From the NCBI GenBank assembly GCA_001549895.1, contig AP014719.1:434001-498000 (forward strand): DNA of 64,000 bases, in the 5' to 3' direction. Below are positions 10,057 to 18,850 of this stretch, in pieces; position 1 is the stretch's first letter; each line of letters starts with the position of its first letter. The stretch comes from Arthrobacter sp. Hiyo8. GTDB lineage: Bacteria > Actinomycetota > Actinomycetes > Actinomycetales > Micrococcaceae. Under the pieces are notes generated by a model that saw only the letters and a program-made list of their open reading frames with translations, made no database searches and was not told where the DNA came from. Made by a program: the position numbers and the translations under genes.

Positions 10057-10448
10057 CAGTACTCCCTCGATACGGCTTGGTGGTCTCACATCGACACTAG
10101 GGCAGAAGCCGGCTCCTGCGCATGGCCCTCCTGGTCCTAGGAACGTCAGGCACCCGCTGACACGTGAGGTGGTCCACCGATGGTGCGACCACGGGATTTT
10201 GCCGACACGCCAGACTTTTCGGCATTTCACCTTGTGCCCGGGCCGCCGATCATCCACACTGGCTACAGATCCGCAGGAAGATGCTTCCGCCGATCAAGCC
10301 CGCCGGACTCTACGGCCGTCAACCGCCCCATCACAGAATGCCGGGCAACCCCTCTCGAACCACCGCTTTCCGCCTCGCCGGGTGCGCCCGGCCCTGGAAG
10401 CCCGCGAGCGCCGAGAGCCCCGGTACTTCCGCCGAGAAAGAGACCACA
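10057..10448. other. Intergenic region without a recognised gene
   Basis: About 390 bp between the divergent epimerase start (10056) and the small gene at 10449. It must hold both promoters. I see no frame with plausible codon use on either strand and no RNA gene or long repeat. Confidence 0.5.
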
Positions 10449-10703
10449 ATGATCAAACGCCACTCGGACGTCGTCCTGGAAGTCACCGCCCACGACCCCG
10501 ACACCATCGAAAACGACCTGAACACCGCCGTCGAAATCGCCCGCGAACATGCCGTCAAGGAGAGCCGTCACGGCATCCTCGTCACGCAGCATGGGTTCAC
10601 CAGGTACACCGTCGCCATCAGCCGGGACGTTCCCTTCGGGCAGACACTCGAACGACGCGAATTGCCGGCGAGCCCGCTGGCAAAGACCGAATCGGGCTCG
10701 TGA
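10449..10703 (+). CDS. Small hypothetical protein
   Basis: 84 residues, not recognised. It starts MIKRHSDVVLEVTAHDP and has a helix rich in Asp/Glu followed by HGILVTQHGFTRYTVAISRDVPFG, which looks like a small alpha/beta fold. GAGA lies upstream of ATG 10449. The frame is open further upstream but that part lacks protein-like composition. Confidence 0.55.
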   Translation: MIKRHSDVVLEVTAHDPDTIENDLNTAVEIAREHAVKESRHGILVTQHGFTRYTVAISRDVPFGQTLERRELPASPLAKTESGS

Positions 10704-10748
10704 GCACGCCACCATGACGCGATTCGAAGCAGGTGGGAGGATGGGCGC

Positions 10749-11333
10749 ATGGAACTGCACATTACTGGCGACCCCGCCGCCGACCAATTGCTCAGCGATG
10801 ACGCGTTCGCACTTCTCATCGGCATGTTGCTGGACCAACAGGTGACCATGGAGTCGGCGTTCGCCGGACCCGAAAAGATCCGGACGCGCATCGGATCCGT
10901 GTCCCCTGCCACAATCGCCGAATATGACCCGGATGGCTTCGTCGACGTCTTCAAGGAACGGCCGTCCGTCCACCGTTTCCCAGGCTCGATGGCCAGCCGC
11001 GTCCAGGATCTAGCCGCAGTTGTTCAGCGCGATTGGAACGGAGACGCAACCGCCATCTGGACCCGGGACGAGCCTGACGGCCAGGAAGTGCTCAGCAGGT
11101 TGAAAGGGTTGCCCGGCTTCGGAGAGCAAAAGGCAAAGATCTTTCTGGCACTGCTCGGCAAGCAGCGCGGACTCCAAGCGCCAGGTTGGCGTGAGGCTGC
11201 GGGCGCCTACGGCCAGAAGAACGCATTTCTTTCTGTCGCCGACATCGTGGATCCGGAGTCGCTGAGAAGAGTCCGCGCCAACAAACAGGCTGCCAAGGCC
11301 GCGATCAAAGCAGCGAAGGCATCCGGGAGCTGA
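10749..11333 (+). CDS. HhH-GPD-type base excision DNA repair protein
   Basis: Intact 194-residue protein of the actinobacterial HhH-GPD family. The N-terminus (LLIGMLLDQQVTME) is the helical core found in AlkA/EndoIII-like glycosylases, and the helix-hairpin-helix is LKGLPGFGEQKAKIFLALLGK. The C-terminal tail is Lys/Ala-rich. A GGGAGGA ribosome site precedes ATG 10749. The lesion recognised cannot be told from sequence; the catalytic Asp region of classical GPD enzymes is not clear here. Confidence 0.85.
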   Translation: MELHITGDPAADQLLSDDAFALLIGMLLDQQVTMESAFAGPEKIRTRIGSVSPATIAEYDPDGFVDVFKERPSVHRFPGSMASRVQDLAAVVQRDWNGDATAIWTRDEPDGQEVLSRLKGLPGFGEQKAKIFLALLGKQRGLQAPGWREAAGAYGQKNAFLSVADIVDPESLRRVRANKQAAKAAIKAAKASGS

Positions 11334-11384
11334 GAGATACGCGGCGGGGATTTGTTCCCGCCAATATCGTGAAACGCTTACGGC

Positions 11385-11806
11385 ATGGATCTCGAAGTGT
11401 CGCCCGCGCTCACGATTCCGACGTCGGAGCTTGGCTGGCGGTTCTCACGCTCGTCAGGGCCAGGCGGTCAACACGTCAACACCTCGGACAGCCGCGTCGA
11501 ACTGTCATGGGATGTCGCCGGCTCCGCGGCGCTTTCCGATGACCAACGGCAGCAGCTCGTCACGCGTCTTGGACCACGCCTCATCGCCGGGGTGATCACC
11601 GTGACCGCCTCCGAGCAGCGGTCGCAATTGCGCAATCGTGAGATTGCCCTGGCCAAGCTCTCCCGCCTCGTGGCGGAGGGCTTGCTCCCGAGCCTGCTGC
11701 CCGCCGGGCGAGCAAACCCACCCGGAGCTCGAAGCGCCGGCACCGGGTCACAAAGGAACACCGGGCGGCGACGAAACAACAACGAAAACGACCGTCCGCC
11801 GATTAA
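11385..11806 (+). CDS. arfB: Alternative ribosome-rescue factor ArfB / peptidyl-tRNA hydrolase (frameshifted)
   Basis: About 140 residues. It carries the GGQ motif in RSSGPGGQHVNT, which triggers peptidyl-tRNA hydrolysis on stalled ribosomes, and a basic C-terminal tail (KPTRSSKRR, ATKQQRKRPSAD) that in ArfB enters the empty mRNA channel. The frame breaks near 11680: GAGGGCTTG needs one more G, after which the basic tail is read to TAA 11804-11806. If the break were real, the protein would lack a functional tail. Confidence 0.92.
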
Positions 11807-11811
11807 CTGGC

Positions 11812-12198
11812 TTAGCGAATCCCGCTGTCAACAACCAGTGTGATGTGAACGGGGTCTCCGAGATGACTACCGGCTCGGTCGCAGTCGAAACGTAACCGCC
11901 GACGTTGCTCGCTTTGATGACGTAACTGCCGTCAGGCAGTGTGAGATGGAAGGCTCCGGTTCCATCGGTCCGCGTCGAGCCCCGGACAGCTTCTCCGTCC
12001 AGGGCGACAACCGCGGCCCGGCCACGGGCGCGGCGGACACTCGTGACCGACGCGCTCAACGGGGCACACCGGGGCCGTCAGCACAACACCGGTGACAACT
12101 CCGGTGTGGCCCGCGTCCGGACCGCCCGGGCCGGCGCACCCGGACGACCAGAGGACCGTGGCCAGCAGGGCCACGACACATCGCTTCACGTCGCTCAC
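11812..12198 (-). CDS. Lipoprotein with carboxypeptidase-regulatory-like (Ig-type) domain (frameshifted)
   Basis: Secreted lipoprotein of about 129 residues: signal peptide ending in the lipobox LWSSGC, then a CarboxypepD_reg-like beta-sandwich (VVALDGEAVRGSTRTDGTG, followed by FHLTLPDGSYVIKA). Breaks are near 12025, where two G's appear to be missing from short runs, and near 11850 (CCCC, one short), after which the end HITLVVDSGIR is read. This domain usually decorates exported proteins and has no catalytic role by itself. It follows a second lipoprotein gene on the same strand by one base. Confidence 0.7.
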
Positions 12199-12199
12199 C

Positions 12200-12571
12200 T
12201 TAAGAACAGGTTCTCAGAAAGCCCGTGGCACCAGCACGTTCGTGGAAGGTCACCGTATGGCCGCCGTCGTCATGGAAGACCGCCCTTTGTCCCTCGACAG
12301 TCATGATGCCCGGCTGGTAGGGGTTGCCCCAGCCTGCCGGAGGATTGCCGTGACCGTCGTCCAGCGGTTCGTCTGCAATAAAGAATGAGCCCTGCACCTG
12401 CGCCTCGTAGATACCACAGTGCGTGAACAGAGCGAAAGGTATACCCGGGGCAGCGGATGTTGTCGGACTTCCCGGAACGTTGGTTTGCGGCGTTGCAGGC
12501 GACGCACATCCGCCCAGCACCGCCAGCGTGGCCGCCGCGGCGGTGATTCCTAGGCCTAATCGAGTTGCCAT
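12200..12571 (-). CDS. Small secreted lipoprotein
   Basis: Intact 123-residue protein with a signal peptide and lipobox LGGC near residue 21. The mature part is a Thr/Ser/Pro linker and a small domain with THCGIYEAQV and GWGNPYQPG that I recognise only as a recurrent actinobacterial hypothetical. GGGAGG lies 9 bases before ATG 12571. It is transcribed in the same direction as the MerR gene upstream and the lipoprotein downstream. Confidence 0.75.
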   Translation of the reverse strand: MATRLGLGITAAAATLAVLGGCASPATPQTNVPGSPTTSAAPGIPFALFTHCGIYEAQVQGSFFIADEPLDDGHGNPPAGWGNPYQPGIMTVEGQRAVFHDDGGHTVTFHERAGATGFLRTCS

Positions 12572-12617
12572 GCGCAAAGCCTCCCGCTCATAGGGACTGC
12601 CGCTGCTGAGGCAGCCT

Positions 12618-13005
12618 TCAGATGTAGCTGCAGATCCGCTCGGCGTCGCACGCCTCCGGTCCGCGGCAGCCGCGATAGCGTGGTAGTCGGCGACGGCGGC
12701 TCTCAGCGCGACGAGTTCTGCGATCTGCGCGTCGAGGTCTGCCAATTGACCGGCCAGAAGGTCGCGCACATGGGTGCAAGGGCGCGGCCCGCATCGCGAA
12801 GGGCCAGGATTTCGCGGATCTGTGCAAGGGCCAGTCCAGCGGCGCGCCCGCGGCGAATGAAGTCGAGCCTGCTGATGGTTTCACTTGTGTAATCGCGATA
12901 TCCGTTGGCGTTCCGTTTTGCAGCCGGCAGCAGCCCATGCTCTTCATAGAACCTCAAGGCCTTGCTCGTCATCCCCGCCGCCTGGGCGGCTTCACCGATT
13001 CGCAC
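12618..13005 (-). CDS. MerR family transcriptional regulator (frameshifted twice)
   Basis: Regulator of about 129 residues. The winged helix begins VRIGEAAQAAGMTSKALRFY, typical of the CueR/SoxR/HmrR branch, followed by the dimerisation coiled coil (LLAGQLADLDAQIAELVALR). The C-terminus in a third frame reads EACDAERICSYI, a Cys-x5-Cys arrangement (C-DAERI-C) suggestive of a metal-sensing tail. Breaks are near 12780 and 12660. I prefer GTG 13005 over ATG 13056 because the upstream stretch contains a MerR-type operator. The inducer is unknown; soft metal ions are the family precedent. Confidence 0.87.
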
Positions 13006-13026
13006 CTTGTACCCCGTCTTCCCCGA

Positions 13027-13052
13027 TTGACTCCCACTGTAGGGGAAGGCGC
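13027..13052. promoter_or_regulatory. MerR-type operator/promoter element
   Basis: On the plus strand TTGACT (13027-13032) runs into the dyad CTCCC-ACTGTAG-GGGAAG, matching the layout of MerR-regulated promoters, where the dyad sits in a long 19-20 bp spacer. It lies between the thioredoxin stop (13071) and the preferred MerR start (13005). The -35-like element reads away from merR, so orientation is uncertain. Confidence 0.5.
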
Positions 13053-13070
13053 TCATGGGGTGAAGCAGGA

Positions 13071-13396
13071 CTAGCGCAAGTATTCAGCGAATTCCACTTC
13101 GAAGTACCGCTTCGCGCCGACGCCGATCACGGAGATTCTCCGTTCGCCGTCCTTGAACAAGAACACGGACGGAATAGAGCTGATCCTGAAGGCAGCAGCG
13201 GTTTCCGGATTCTTATCGACGTTGACTTTCACAACGTCGATTTTGTCGGCGTATTCGACCGCGAGCTGTTCCAGAACCGGGCAAGCCTGGTGCAGGGTCC
13301 AGACCAATCCGCCCAGAATTCCACGACGACGGGTTTGGCTGACTTCAGCACCTCAGCGTCGAAGGACGCGTCAGTGACCTCCTTGTTTGTTACCAT
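13071..13396 (-). CDS. Thioredoxin-like protein with single active-site cysteine (frameshifted)
   Basis: Thioredoxin fold of about 109 residues: FWADW strand-turn near residue 28, cis-proline in [13 protein letters not shown], then the usual final helix. The active site reads W-S-G-P-C (residues 31-35) instead of W-C-G-P-C, so the nucleophilic first cysteine is Ser (codon TCT). The frame breaks near 13285 (CTTGCCCGG, one C short), outside the active site. AAGGGG precedes ATG 13396. A monothiol protein could act in disulfide isomerisation, holding or sensing rather than ordinary dithiol reduction. It lies directly upstream of merR on the same strand. Confidence 0.88.
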
Positions 13397-13671
13397 GCTT
13401 TCCCCTTCTTGAATGGCCCGAATTGTGATGCCGGGTTACTCCCCATCCCCTTCATTCCGATGGCAACGCGACTGGCAGCGCCCCCTGCTTCCCACCTTCG
13501 CACCTTCCCCTAAGGGAAAAGTCAAGGACGGAATCGTGTGACGAGCTACGGTAGCCGGACTGGCGACTTCCGTGAAAAGCCATCAAGCTAGGTACGGGGG
13601 GAACTGAGGGAAGGACCACTCCCTCCGCAGAGGAAGGCCCCGCAATTCCTAGCCCAAAACGACCACTCTCT

Positions 13672-14418
13672 CCATGGATCCGCACGTACCTGAAGGGTGG
13701 GGACGCGGTCCGCGCAGATGCCAAAGGCCTCGGCGCCCTCAAACCTGTCGAGCCGGCCGCGCGGCGCGAGGGTAAGCCCCTCCTCGGCGAAGACCAGGTC
13801 TACGTGATGAAGAACGGCAAGGAGTACCACCCGGCATGGTGCCACGTTGTGGCCGACAAGTGGAGCAAGGCCCCTAGGGGACTTCTTGTGACCCTTCTGG
13901 CCGACGTGGGAACGCGCACCAAGTGCCGGGAATGCGATCGCTCGTTGAAGACGGTCACTGAACCCTTAACCGGGGAACACGAAAGGCACCCCAGGCCCAC
14001 CCGGCAGCCCGACACAGTAATCCCGTTGCGAGTCGTCGGCTTCTCCCACGGCATTCTGTTCCTGGCGGCTGGACCGAAATATCAGCATCTCCTCAAGCAG
14101 ACCGCGGTTGAGCCGGCCACCCCGCTGCTCGTCGATGGACTCCGGCACGGAATGCTGCTGCGGGTGGACGCCTCACGGCAAGAGCCGCTCCTGGTTATCC
14201 AGATGGATCCGCGCGCCAAGTTCCGGAGCGGCGCTTATCAGGTGCGCTTGCGTCTTCCCCTGCAGCGCTCGGCCACCAAACCCTATGCCGTGGACTCCAT
14301 TGAGCCGGCGGCGCGGGCCAGGCATGCCGCCCTGCACCCGCCGGCCGTGGACGGCATGGAAAGTTCAGCTCACCCCGGCCGCGTCACCTCCGGACAGCTC
14401 TGGACACATGCTCGGTGA
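13672..14418 (+). CDS. Hypothetical protein with putative zinc-binding cysteines
   Basis: I read an open frame from ATG 13672, about 248 residues, with no recognised family. Cys occurs in HPAWCHVV and KCRECDR, which could form a C-x(n)-CxxC metal site; a His is adjacent. The second half has strand-rich VIPLRVVGFSHGILFLAA and LLVDGLRHGMLLRVDA. No good ribosome site is visible before 13672; GTG 13804 or ATG 13807 are alternatives. The C-terminus overlaps the convergent NmrA-like gene by 35 bp and may itself be shifted, so the true end is uncertain. Confidence 0.55.
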   Translation, partial: PWIRTYLKGGDAVRADAKGLGALKPVEPAARREGKPLLGEDQVYVMKNGKEYHPAWCHVVADKWSKAPRGLLVTLLADVGTRTKCRECDRSLKTVTEPLTGEHERHPRPTRQPDTVIPLRVVGFSHGILFLAAGPKYQHLLKQTAVEPATPLLVDGLRHGMLLRVDASRQEPLLVIQMDPRAKFRSGAYQVRLRLPLQRSATKPYAVDSIEPAARARHAALHPPAVDGMESSAHPGRVTSGQLWTHAR

Positions 14419-14923
14419 GAAACTCCTCCCAGGTCCTCCGGCCGACTGACCTGTCCTCGGAAAGGTTTGCACCCTCCCGGATTGCCTTGGCGGCACTCCC
14501 CGGCATATGAAGCGGGACGAGAAGGCGTCTCTGACCGGCCGCGGCGAGGTAGGAGCGGATGAGGCCACCCATCGGGTAGCACGCCGGCCCGGCGAAATCG
14601 GGTACCAGACCTGCAGGCTCACCGAGCGCGAGCTCAACGAGCTGGTCCGCGACCTCGCGGGAAGCCACGGCGACCAGGCGGCCGGCCTTGTCGCCGTCGC
14701 CCTTTTGCGCGCCTGCGCAATGCACCACCGTCCGGACACCGCTCAAGGCGGCTTCGACTCCCTCGCCGGTGTCGAGGTCACACTTAACGAATTCGATGTC
14801 CTGCTCCGGTGGAGGGGCATGACGGCCTGCCACGCGTGCGGCATGGCCCCGGTCCCGAAGCCGCGAAACCACGAGCCGCCCGAGGGTGCCGGTGCCGCCC
14901 GTTACCAACATCGTCGAGTTCAT
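14384..14923 (-). pseudogene. NmrA-like NAD(P)-binding protein with large internal deletion
   Basis: One open frame of 179 codons, against about 250 in the family. The N-terminus (MLVTGGTGTLGRLVVSRL, cofactor-binding TGGTGxLG) and the C-terminus (DQLVELALGEPAGLVPDFAGP to WEEFL) are both typical, but they are joined at roughly KAGRLVA/VASREVADQ. The block between, with strands beta-5/6 and the substrate pocket, is missing: about 70-80 residues. Unlike most breaks in this window this is not a one-base event. GAAGGGAA precedes ATG 14923. It may be an inactive remnant or an assembly collapse. Confidence 0.75.
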
Positions 14924-14945
14924 GACCGATTCCCTTCGGATTGGC

Positions 14946-15580
14946 TCACGCCGGACCGCTGCCCGGCGGACCGCTGAGGACGGTGGGGACGTATTCGAGC
15001 AGCTGGAGCCGGCCATCGAAGGTCCTGCTTTCCACCATCTCGAGCTTGACGTCGGGATAGCCGTCGTAGATCCGTTCCCGACCGGTGCTGCCCGTGATCA
15101 CCGGGAAAACGACCACCCGGAACCTGTCCACGAGTCCGGCGGTCAGCAAGGACCGGCACAGGCTCAGGCTTCCGAGGGTGCTTAAGGGCGCGGTCCGGGT
15201 CCGTTTCATCTCCGCCACGGCCTGGACCGCGTCCCCGGTGACGAGTTCCGAGTTCGGCCACGTGAGGGAGCGTGGAGCGTGGAGGAGAAAACGACCTTCG
15301 GTACCGCAGCAAGGCCGGTCAGGGCGGCCCCCTCATCCTCCGAGAATCCCGGGCCTTGGGCCTCGGCCTCCTCCGACATCCTGGACATCAGCCGGTAGGT
15401 GTTCGCCCCGAGAAGGAAGGTGTGGCCCTTCTCCCCCTCTTCAGCGAGCCATGCCAGATATTCCGGCCCCTCCAGACCCCACCAGCCGGGCCATCCCTCG
15501 GCAGATGCATATCCGTCCAGGGATATGATCAGGTCGACCATAAGGTCCGCTGATGACGCGTCCGCAGTTGTCCCGCCCAT
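14946..15580 (-). CDS. Dihydrofolate reductase-like (RibD C-terminal domain) protein (frameshifted)
   Basis: About 212 residues of the RibD_C/DHFR-like family (YyaP/YwjB group), NADPH-dependent reductases of mostly unknown substrate. Features are LIISLDGYASA at the N-terminus, FLLGANTYRLMS, VVFSSTLHAP and LSLCRSLLTAGLVDRFRVVVFPVITGS. The break near 15258 (GCTCCCTCA, one C short) restores the strand after HAPLTW. Start ATG 15580 has GGGGAG 7 bases upstream. A second member of the same family lies at 16305. Confidence 0.88.
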
Positions 15581-15832
15581 GACCGTCTCCCCGAAGTCGA
15601 CCGATGTCAGTGTCCGCCCGGCCTCTCGGCCAAGGACAGCCGGGTCCGGTGGCCGCAATGCTAGCCCTCGAGCGACCGGACGTTCAAGGGTCCGCGGGCA
15701 CGAGCAACTTCAGATGAACGTCCAAGCGGCCCACCGCCCGCGGGAATCATGCGGGGTTCCCGTCCGTTCTCTCCGTTGATGACCTGCTTTCACAGGCGGG
15801 AACAGACACGACAGGAAGTTTGGGGACAGACC

Positions 15833-16261
15833 ATGACGTTGAACGAAACGATTGCCCGTCTCCGGGCCGGGCACCTCATGGTCCGCGACGCCCGGGAATG
15901 GGACGAGCTTTCCATGGACCTGGGGCGCGCTTACGAAAGCAACGACGACGAACTCATTGAACAGTTGCAGCCACAGTTCCTCCAGTCATGGAGGACAGTC
16001 ACACGATACGTCCTCCGCGACACCTTCGACGCGGCGGGAATCGCAGTGACGGACCCCAGCCATCCTTGGGGAATCGCACGGCTGACCGCGAAGGGAACCA
16101 GTTGCGAACCCCTCCTCTGCCACACCGACGAAGCAGGCAACGAAAGGGCAGAGCCCGGCACTGAAGGCGGACCCAGGCTTCTCACTTTCGCGGACGCAAT
16201 GACCAACTATGTCGACTGCCTGTCGCGCCTGTTCGACGAGCTGGACACGGCGAATAGCTAG
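15833..16261 (+). CDS. Hypothetical protein
   Basis: Intact 142-residue soluble protein without recognised domain. Mostly helical and acidic; segments MVRDAREWDELSMDLGRAYES and FADAMTNYVDCLSRLFDELD flank a central region with HPWGIARLTAKGTS. GGGGA precedes ATG 15833. Confidence 0.7.
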   Translation: MTLNETIARLRAGHLMVRDAREWDELSMDLGRAYESNDDELIEQLQPQFLQSWRTVTRYVLRDTFDAAGIAVTDPSHPWGIARLTAKGTSCEPLLCHTDEAGNERAEPGTEGGPRLLTFADAMTNYVDCLSRLFDELDTANS

Positions 16262-16304
16262 CTTTTACACAGGCTCTTGCCAACTCGGCCGCGCCCGCCG
16301 AAAA

Positions 16305-16938
16305 ATGGGCGTGTGGGAATCATCGTGGTCGACCTGTTCAGCACCCTTGACGGGGTTTACCAGGCGCCCGGCGGGCCGACGAGGATCGCGAGGGCGGCTT
16401 CGAGTTCGGCGGCTGGCAGGCACCATACTTCGACAAGGAATCCGGTGAGGCGATCACCGCGGGAATCGAACGCCTCGACGCGCTTCTCCTCGGCCGGAAG
16501 ACGTACGACATTTTCGCCGGTTTCTGGCCCACCGCACCGGCCGATGACCCGATTGCTGCCCGGTTCAACGCTGTGCCGAAATATGTCGCATCACATACCC
16601 TGAGCGACCCCGCTTGGGCCGGGACCACGGTGCTGACGGATGTCGCCTCCGAGGCCCGCGAAATCCGCGAACGGCACGCCGAGACCCACGTCATCGGCAG
16701 CGGCGACCTCTTCCAGTCCCTCCTCACCGAGAACCTCGTTGACCGGCTGAATCTCTGGCTGTACCCGGTGACTTTCGGTACAGGCAAGAAGATCTTCCGG
16801 GACGGTACCGTTCCAGCCGCCTTCACGGTCACGCAGCCGCCTCAGGCCTTCCCGAAGGGCGCAATCTGGCTCGTCTACGAGCGCGCCGGAGATGTGGTGA
16901 CGGGCATCGACATCGAGGCGGAGCGCACGCAGCCATGA
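16305..16938 (+). CDS. Dihydrofolate reductase-like (RibD C-terminal domain) protein, second copy (frameshifted)
   Basis: About 212 residues when repaired. Typical segments are VDLFSTLDGVYQAPGGP-DEDR, the GGWQAPYFD loop, LLLGRKTYDIFAGFWP, THVIGSGDLFQSLL and LNLWLYPVTFGTGKKIF. Breaks are near 16310 (if ATG 16305 is the start, one G short in ATGGGC) and near 16377 (GGGCCGACG, one C short). GTG 16313 is the alternative start. Its stop overlaps the ATG of the polymerase gene (ATGA at 16935), so the two are translationally coupled. Confidence 0.88.
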
Positions 16939-18022
16939 CAGCTGGTGGCGTGGGCGGAATCCCGTGGGTGCTGCACGTTGATCTCGACCAGTTCATCGCA
17001 GCGGTCGAAGTGCTCCGACGGCCGGAACTTGCGGGCAAGCCGATCATTGTCGGCGGTCGGGGCGACCCCACGGAACGGGCCGTTGTGTCGACCGCGTCCT
17101 ACGAGGCCAGGGCGTTTGGCGTGGGTTCCGGCATGCCCTTGCGCATTGCGGCCCGGAAAGTGCCCGACGCCGTGATCCTGCCCGTCGATCAGGAGGCCTA
17201 TCTCGCGGCGTCCGAAACGGTGATGGCTACCCTCCGCGCGCAGCCCGGGCCACGGTGCAGGTGCTGGGTTGGGATGAAGCCTTTGTGGGCGTCGAGACGG
17301 AGGATCCTGAAGCCTACGCCCGGCAGGTGCAGGCCGCCGTCCTGGAGCGCACACGGCTGCATTGCAGCGTGGGCATCGGCGATACCCTGGTCCGGGCCAA
17401 GGTCGCCACCGGTTTCGGCAAGCCAGCCGGCGTCTTCCGGCTCACCGCCGGGAACTGGCTCGATGTCATGGGCCGCCGGCCCACCAAGGAACTGTGGGGC
17501 GTCGGGACCAGGGTGTCTGCCCGGCTGGCCAAGCTCGGCATCGACACAGTGGCCGAACTCGCCGCGTCCAATCCCCAGGACCTGGTCCCGGAGTTCGGCC
17601 CCAGGATGGGTCCGTGGTACGCGGAACTCGGACGCGGCGACGGCACGAGCGTCGTGGACGACACCCCGTGGGTTGCCCGCGGACATAGCCGCGAGACCAC
17701 CTTCCAGCACGACCTGACCGATCCGGCCGAGGTGGAGGACGCGGTGCGGGAGCTGGCAGCGCATGTCCTTGAGGATGTTGTGGCCGAAGGACGGCCCGTC
17801 ATCGGGCTGACCCTGAAGGTCCGGTATGCGCCGTTCTTGACCACGACCCAGGGGAGGAAGATTCCGGAGACCTTCGACCGGGACGAAATCCTCGCGCGGG
17901 CGTTGGATCTCGCGGCTGGAATCGAGGCGGGCCGTCCGATCCGGCTCCTTGGCCTGCGGGCCGAGATGGCAATGCCCGGCGATGCCCGGAAGGGACATAC
18001 GCCCACGCGCGGCGGTTGGTGA
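16935..18022 (+). CDS. dinB: Y-family DNA polymerase IV, DinB2-like (frameshifted once)
   Basis: Translesion polymerase of about 362 residues. Catalytic residues are Asp16 in HVDLDQF and Asp114-Glu115 in LGWDEAFVGV; the thumb helix-hairpin-helix and little finger (LTLKVRYAPFLTTTQ) follow. HVDLDQF, GGRGDPTE and GWDEA match mycobacterial DinB2 rather than E. coli DinB. At the steric-gate position, Phe13 in E. coli DinB and Leu14 in M. smegmatis DinB2, I read Ile21. Known DinB2 accepts ribonucleotides because it lacks the aromatic gate. The break near 17250 (GGGCC, one G short) lies before the GWDEA motif. Confidence 0.92.
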
Positions 18023-18031
18023 CGGCGTCGT

Positions 18032-18850
18032 TCACTTCCTTAAGCGGTGCGCACCTACCAGCCCGGCCCGATCCATTCGAGGCAGGCCGCGGCTGTCCAG
18101 GACTGGTTCAGGCTTCCCAGCGGTCCTCTGCGCCGCGAGCAACGACTCTTCGCCTCCGGACACCAGCGGCGCAAATCCGGAGACAGTGTCAGTAGAGATC
18201 CACTCGTTGGCCAGGACATCGCTGGAAGCGGCCATGATCGCGGAAAAGAATACGTCCCGCACCCGGAAGCCGACGACGCTCCGCACGTCGCCGTCGTCGT
18301 ACCCTACGGAAGCCATCTGCTGAACGAGCCACAGATACTTCGTGTATTCGCTGTCATCGGGCCGCTCGCTGGAGTCTGCGACGCGGAGGGTGTCACGCCG
18401 GGTGAAGGCCGGGACGGTGCCGGGCTGGACGCGGGCGTAGGGCCCGTCCCACCGCGGAGAGTTATCGAACCCGGATTCCCGACCATGGTGGATTTCAATC
18501 AGCCCGGTAGCGTCCGGGTCGCGCACGGTGGCAAGCCAGCGGTGCCACGCCAGCCAGCCGTCGAACGATTCGTCGAGGAAGGACTCTGCCGCTTCCCGGT
18601 CGGCGCCGCCGTTCTCCCTCCCCCGGTCAAGGATGTGCCGCAAGGCAATCGAGTGGACGGGAGGCTGGCAAATGCCGCTGCTCTCGATGCCCGAAGGGCG
18701 TGCCTTCGCGGACCCGGTGCCCCAGCGATCAAAACCGGGAAAGTAGTCTGTGCTGTTCTCGCTGAAGACAATGTGCGGGATCATTCCCGTGGACCATTGG
18801 GCGGACAGCAGGGTCCGGAGCTCCGTGATGGCGAGCATGACACCTACCAA
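18032..18850 (-). pseudogene. Glycoside hydrolase (GH63, glucosylglycerate/mannosylglycerate hydrolase-like) fragment
   Basis: A 272-codon open frame covering only the middle of a family usually about 440-450 residues long. It reads GMIPHIVFSE, YFPGFDRWGT, SGICQPPVHSIALRHI, DESFDGWLAWHRWL and GLIEIHHGRESGFDNSPRWD, the substrate-binding groove of the alpha/alpha barrel with its catalytic acidic residue. About 60-80 N-terminal residues are missing and I find no continuation in other frames upstream. The C-terminal quarter is replaced by unrelated sequence before the stop. It looks like a degraded gene rather than a base-calling error. Confidence 0.68.

Noticed and set aside
13006..13056. ATG 13056 as the start of merR
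   Set aside because: The stretch contains a MerR-type promoter dyad, and the family's N-terminus begins at the V-R-I-G of GTG 13005.
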